Shown: positions 5,971-6,259 of the stretch, piece after piece
Position numbering within the stretch: position 1 is the first letter of the stretch
Layout of the letters: each line of letters starts with the position of its first letter
Origin: Candidatus Aminicenantota bacterium
GTDB lineage: Bacteria; Acidobacteriota; Aminicenantia; Aminicenantales; Aminicenantaceae
Assembly: GCA_030620655.1 (NCBI GenBank)
Contig: JAUXEH010000175.1
Coordinates: 1 to 6,259, forward strand
Reading direction: 5' to 3'
DNA length: 6,259 nt
Notes under the pieces: model-generated
What the model was told of the DNA's origin: nothing
The model's database searches: none
The model's input: the letters and a program-made list of their open reading frames with translations, nothing else
Program-made: the position numbers and the translations under genes

Positions 5971-6043
5971 GAAAAATAGTTCTGCGGAGGTCTAAAATGA
6001 TGTAGTATTGAGATTCCCCACATTTTATCAAAGGAGAGAAAAG

Positions 6044-6259
6044 ATGAAAAAAACATTGACCTTAATGTTGGCAGCCCTGGTATTGGTGTCCCTCACGGCA
6101 TATGCGCTGGTGGATGTCAGCGGCACCTGGGAGATGACTCGAGAGGGCCGCGATGGTCCCATGACCTCGGACATCACCATCGAGCAGGACGGCAGCAAGA
6201 TCACTGTCACCATGCCCGGTTTCAGGGGCGGTGATCCCATGACAGCAGAAGGCACCATC
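6044..6259 (+). CDS. Secreted lipocalin-like protein, 3' end outside the window
   Basis: The first 72 codons of a divergent gene run open to the window edge without a stop. ATG at 6044 is preceded by AAGGAG (6031-6036) with 7-nt spacing. Residues 1-21 are a clear signal peptide (MKKTLTLMLAALVLVSLTAYA). The mature start, VDVSGTWEMTREGRDGPMTSDITIEQDG-type sequence, resembles small periplasmic calycin/lipocalin-like strand proteins in which 'SGTWE...I.QDG..ITVTM' recurs; this is pattern memory, not a search. It shares the divergent region with the sigma-54 promoter, so it could be co-regulated, but I found no -24/-12 element on its strand. Only a weak sigma-70-like -10 (TAGTAT, 6003-6008) was seen, with no good -35. 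Confidence 0.85.
   Translation, partial: MKKTLTLMLAALVLVSLTAYALVDVSGTWEMTREGRDGPMTSDITIEQDGSKITVTMPGFRGGDPMTAEGTI

Noticed and set aside
6028..6258. Minus-strand ORF at the right edge
   Set aside because: It is antisense to a plus-strand gene that has a good ribosome-binding site and signal peptide.

Overview
The window comes from a Gram-negative (two-membrane) bacterium. It encodes several exported proteins, a predicted outer-membrane beta-barrel, and a complete sigma-54-dependent two-component system. The coding DNA is GC-rich with an AT-rich divergent promoter region. Gene content would suit Desulfobacterota/Deltaproteobacteria or Acidobacteriota, but nothing here fixes the taxon.

Layout. 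Apart from one partial gene at the right edge, everything is on the minus strand and reads right to left. From the right: a divergent, truncated gene for a small secreted lipocalin-like protein (6044 to the end, plus strand); a 234-bp divergent intergenic region with a near-consensus sigma-54 promoter (5844-5860) facing left; a small exported protein with Asp-rich calcium-type loops and a Gly/Asn/Gln/Arg tail (5381-5809); a strong intrinsic terminator (5343-5375); then a tightly coupled run of an outer-membrane beta-barrel (4109-5317), an exported OB-fold-like protein (3681-4112), a membrane histidine kinase (2433-3674) and an NtrC-type response regulator (1067-2431). After a 61-bp gap come a RadC/UPF0758 family gene (280-1005), tRNA-Arg(TCG), tRNA-His(GTG) and a second terminator at the left edge.

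How the parts may work together. The promoter at the head of the cluster is of the kind that needs a sigma-54 activator, and the last gene of the cluster encodes such an activator. The simplest model is a positive feedback loop. The kinase senses something in the envelope, the regulator opens the sigma-54 promoter, and the exported loop protein is made in quantity. A smaller amount of readthrough past the terminator then yields the barrel, the OB-fold protein and the two signalling proteins. The logic resembles the ZraP/ZraSR metal-stress system, but the exported genes are not recognisable ZraP, so this looks like an undescribed envelope-response cassette. The radC and tRNA genes are ordinary housekeeping neighbours, although both tRNAs carry an odd mismatch at acceptor position 4:69.
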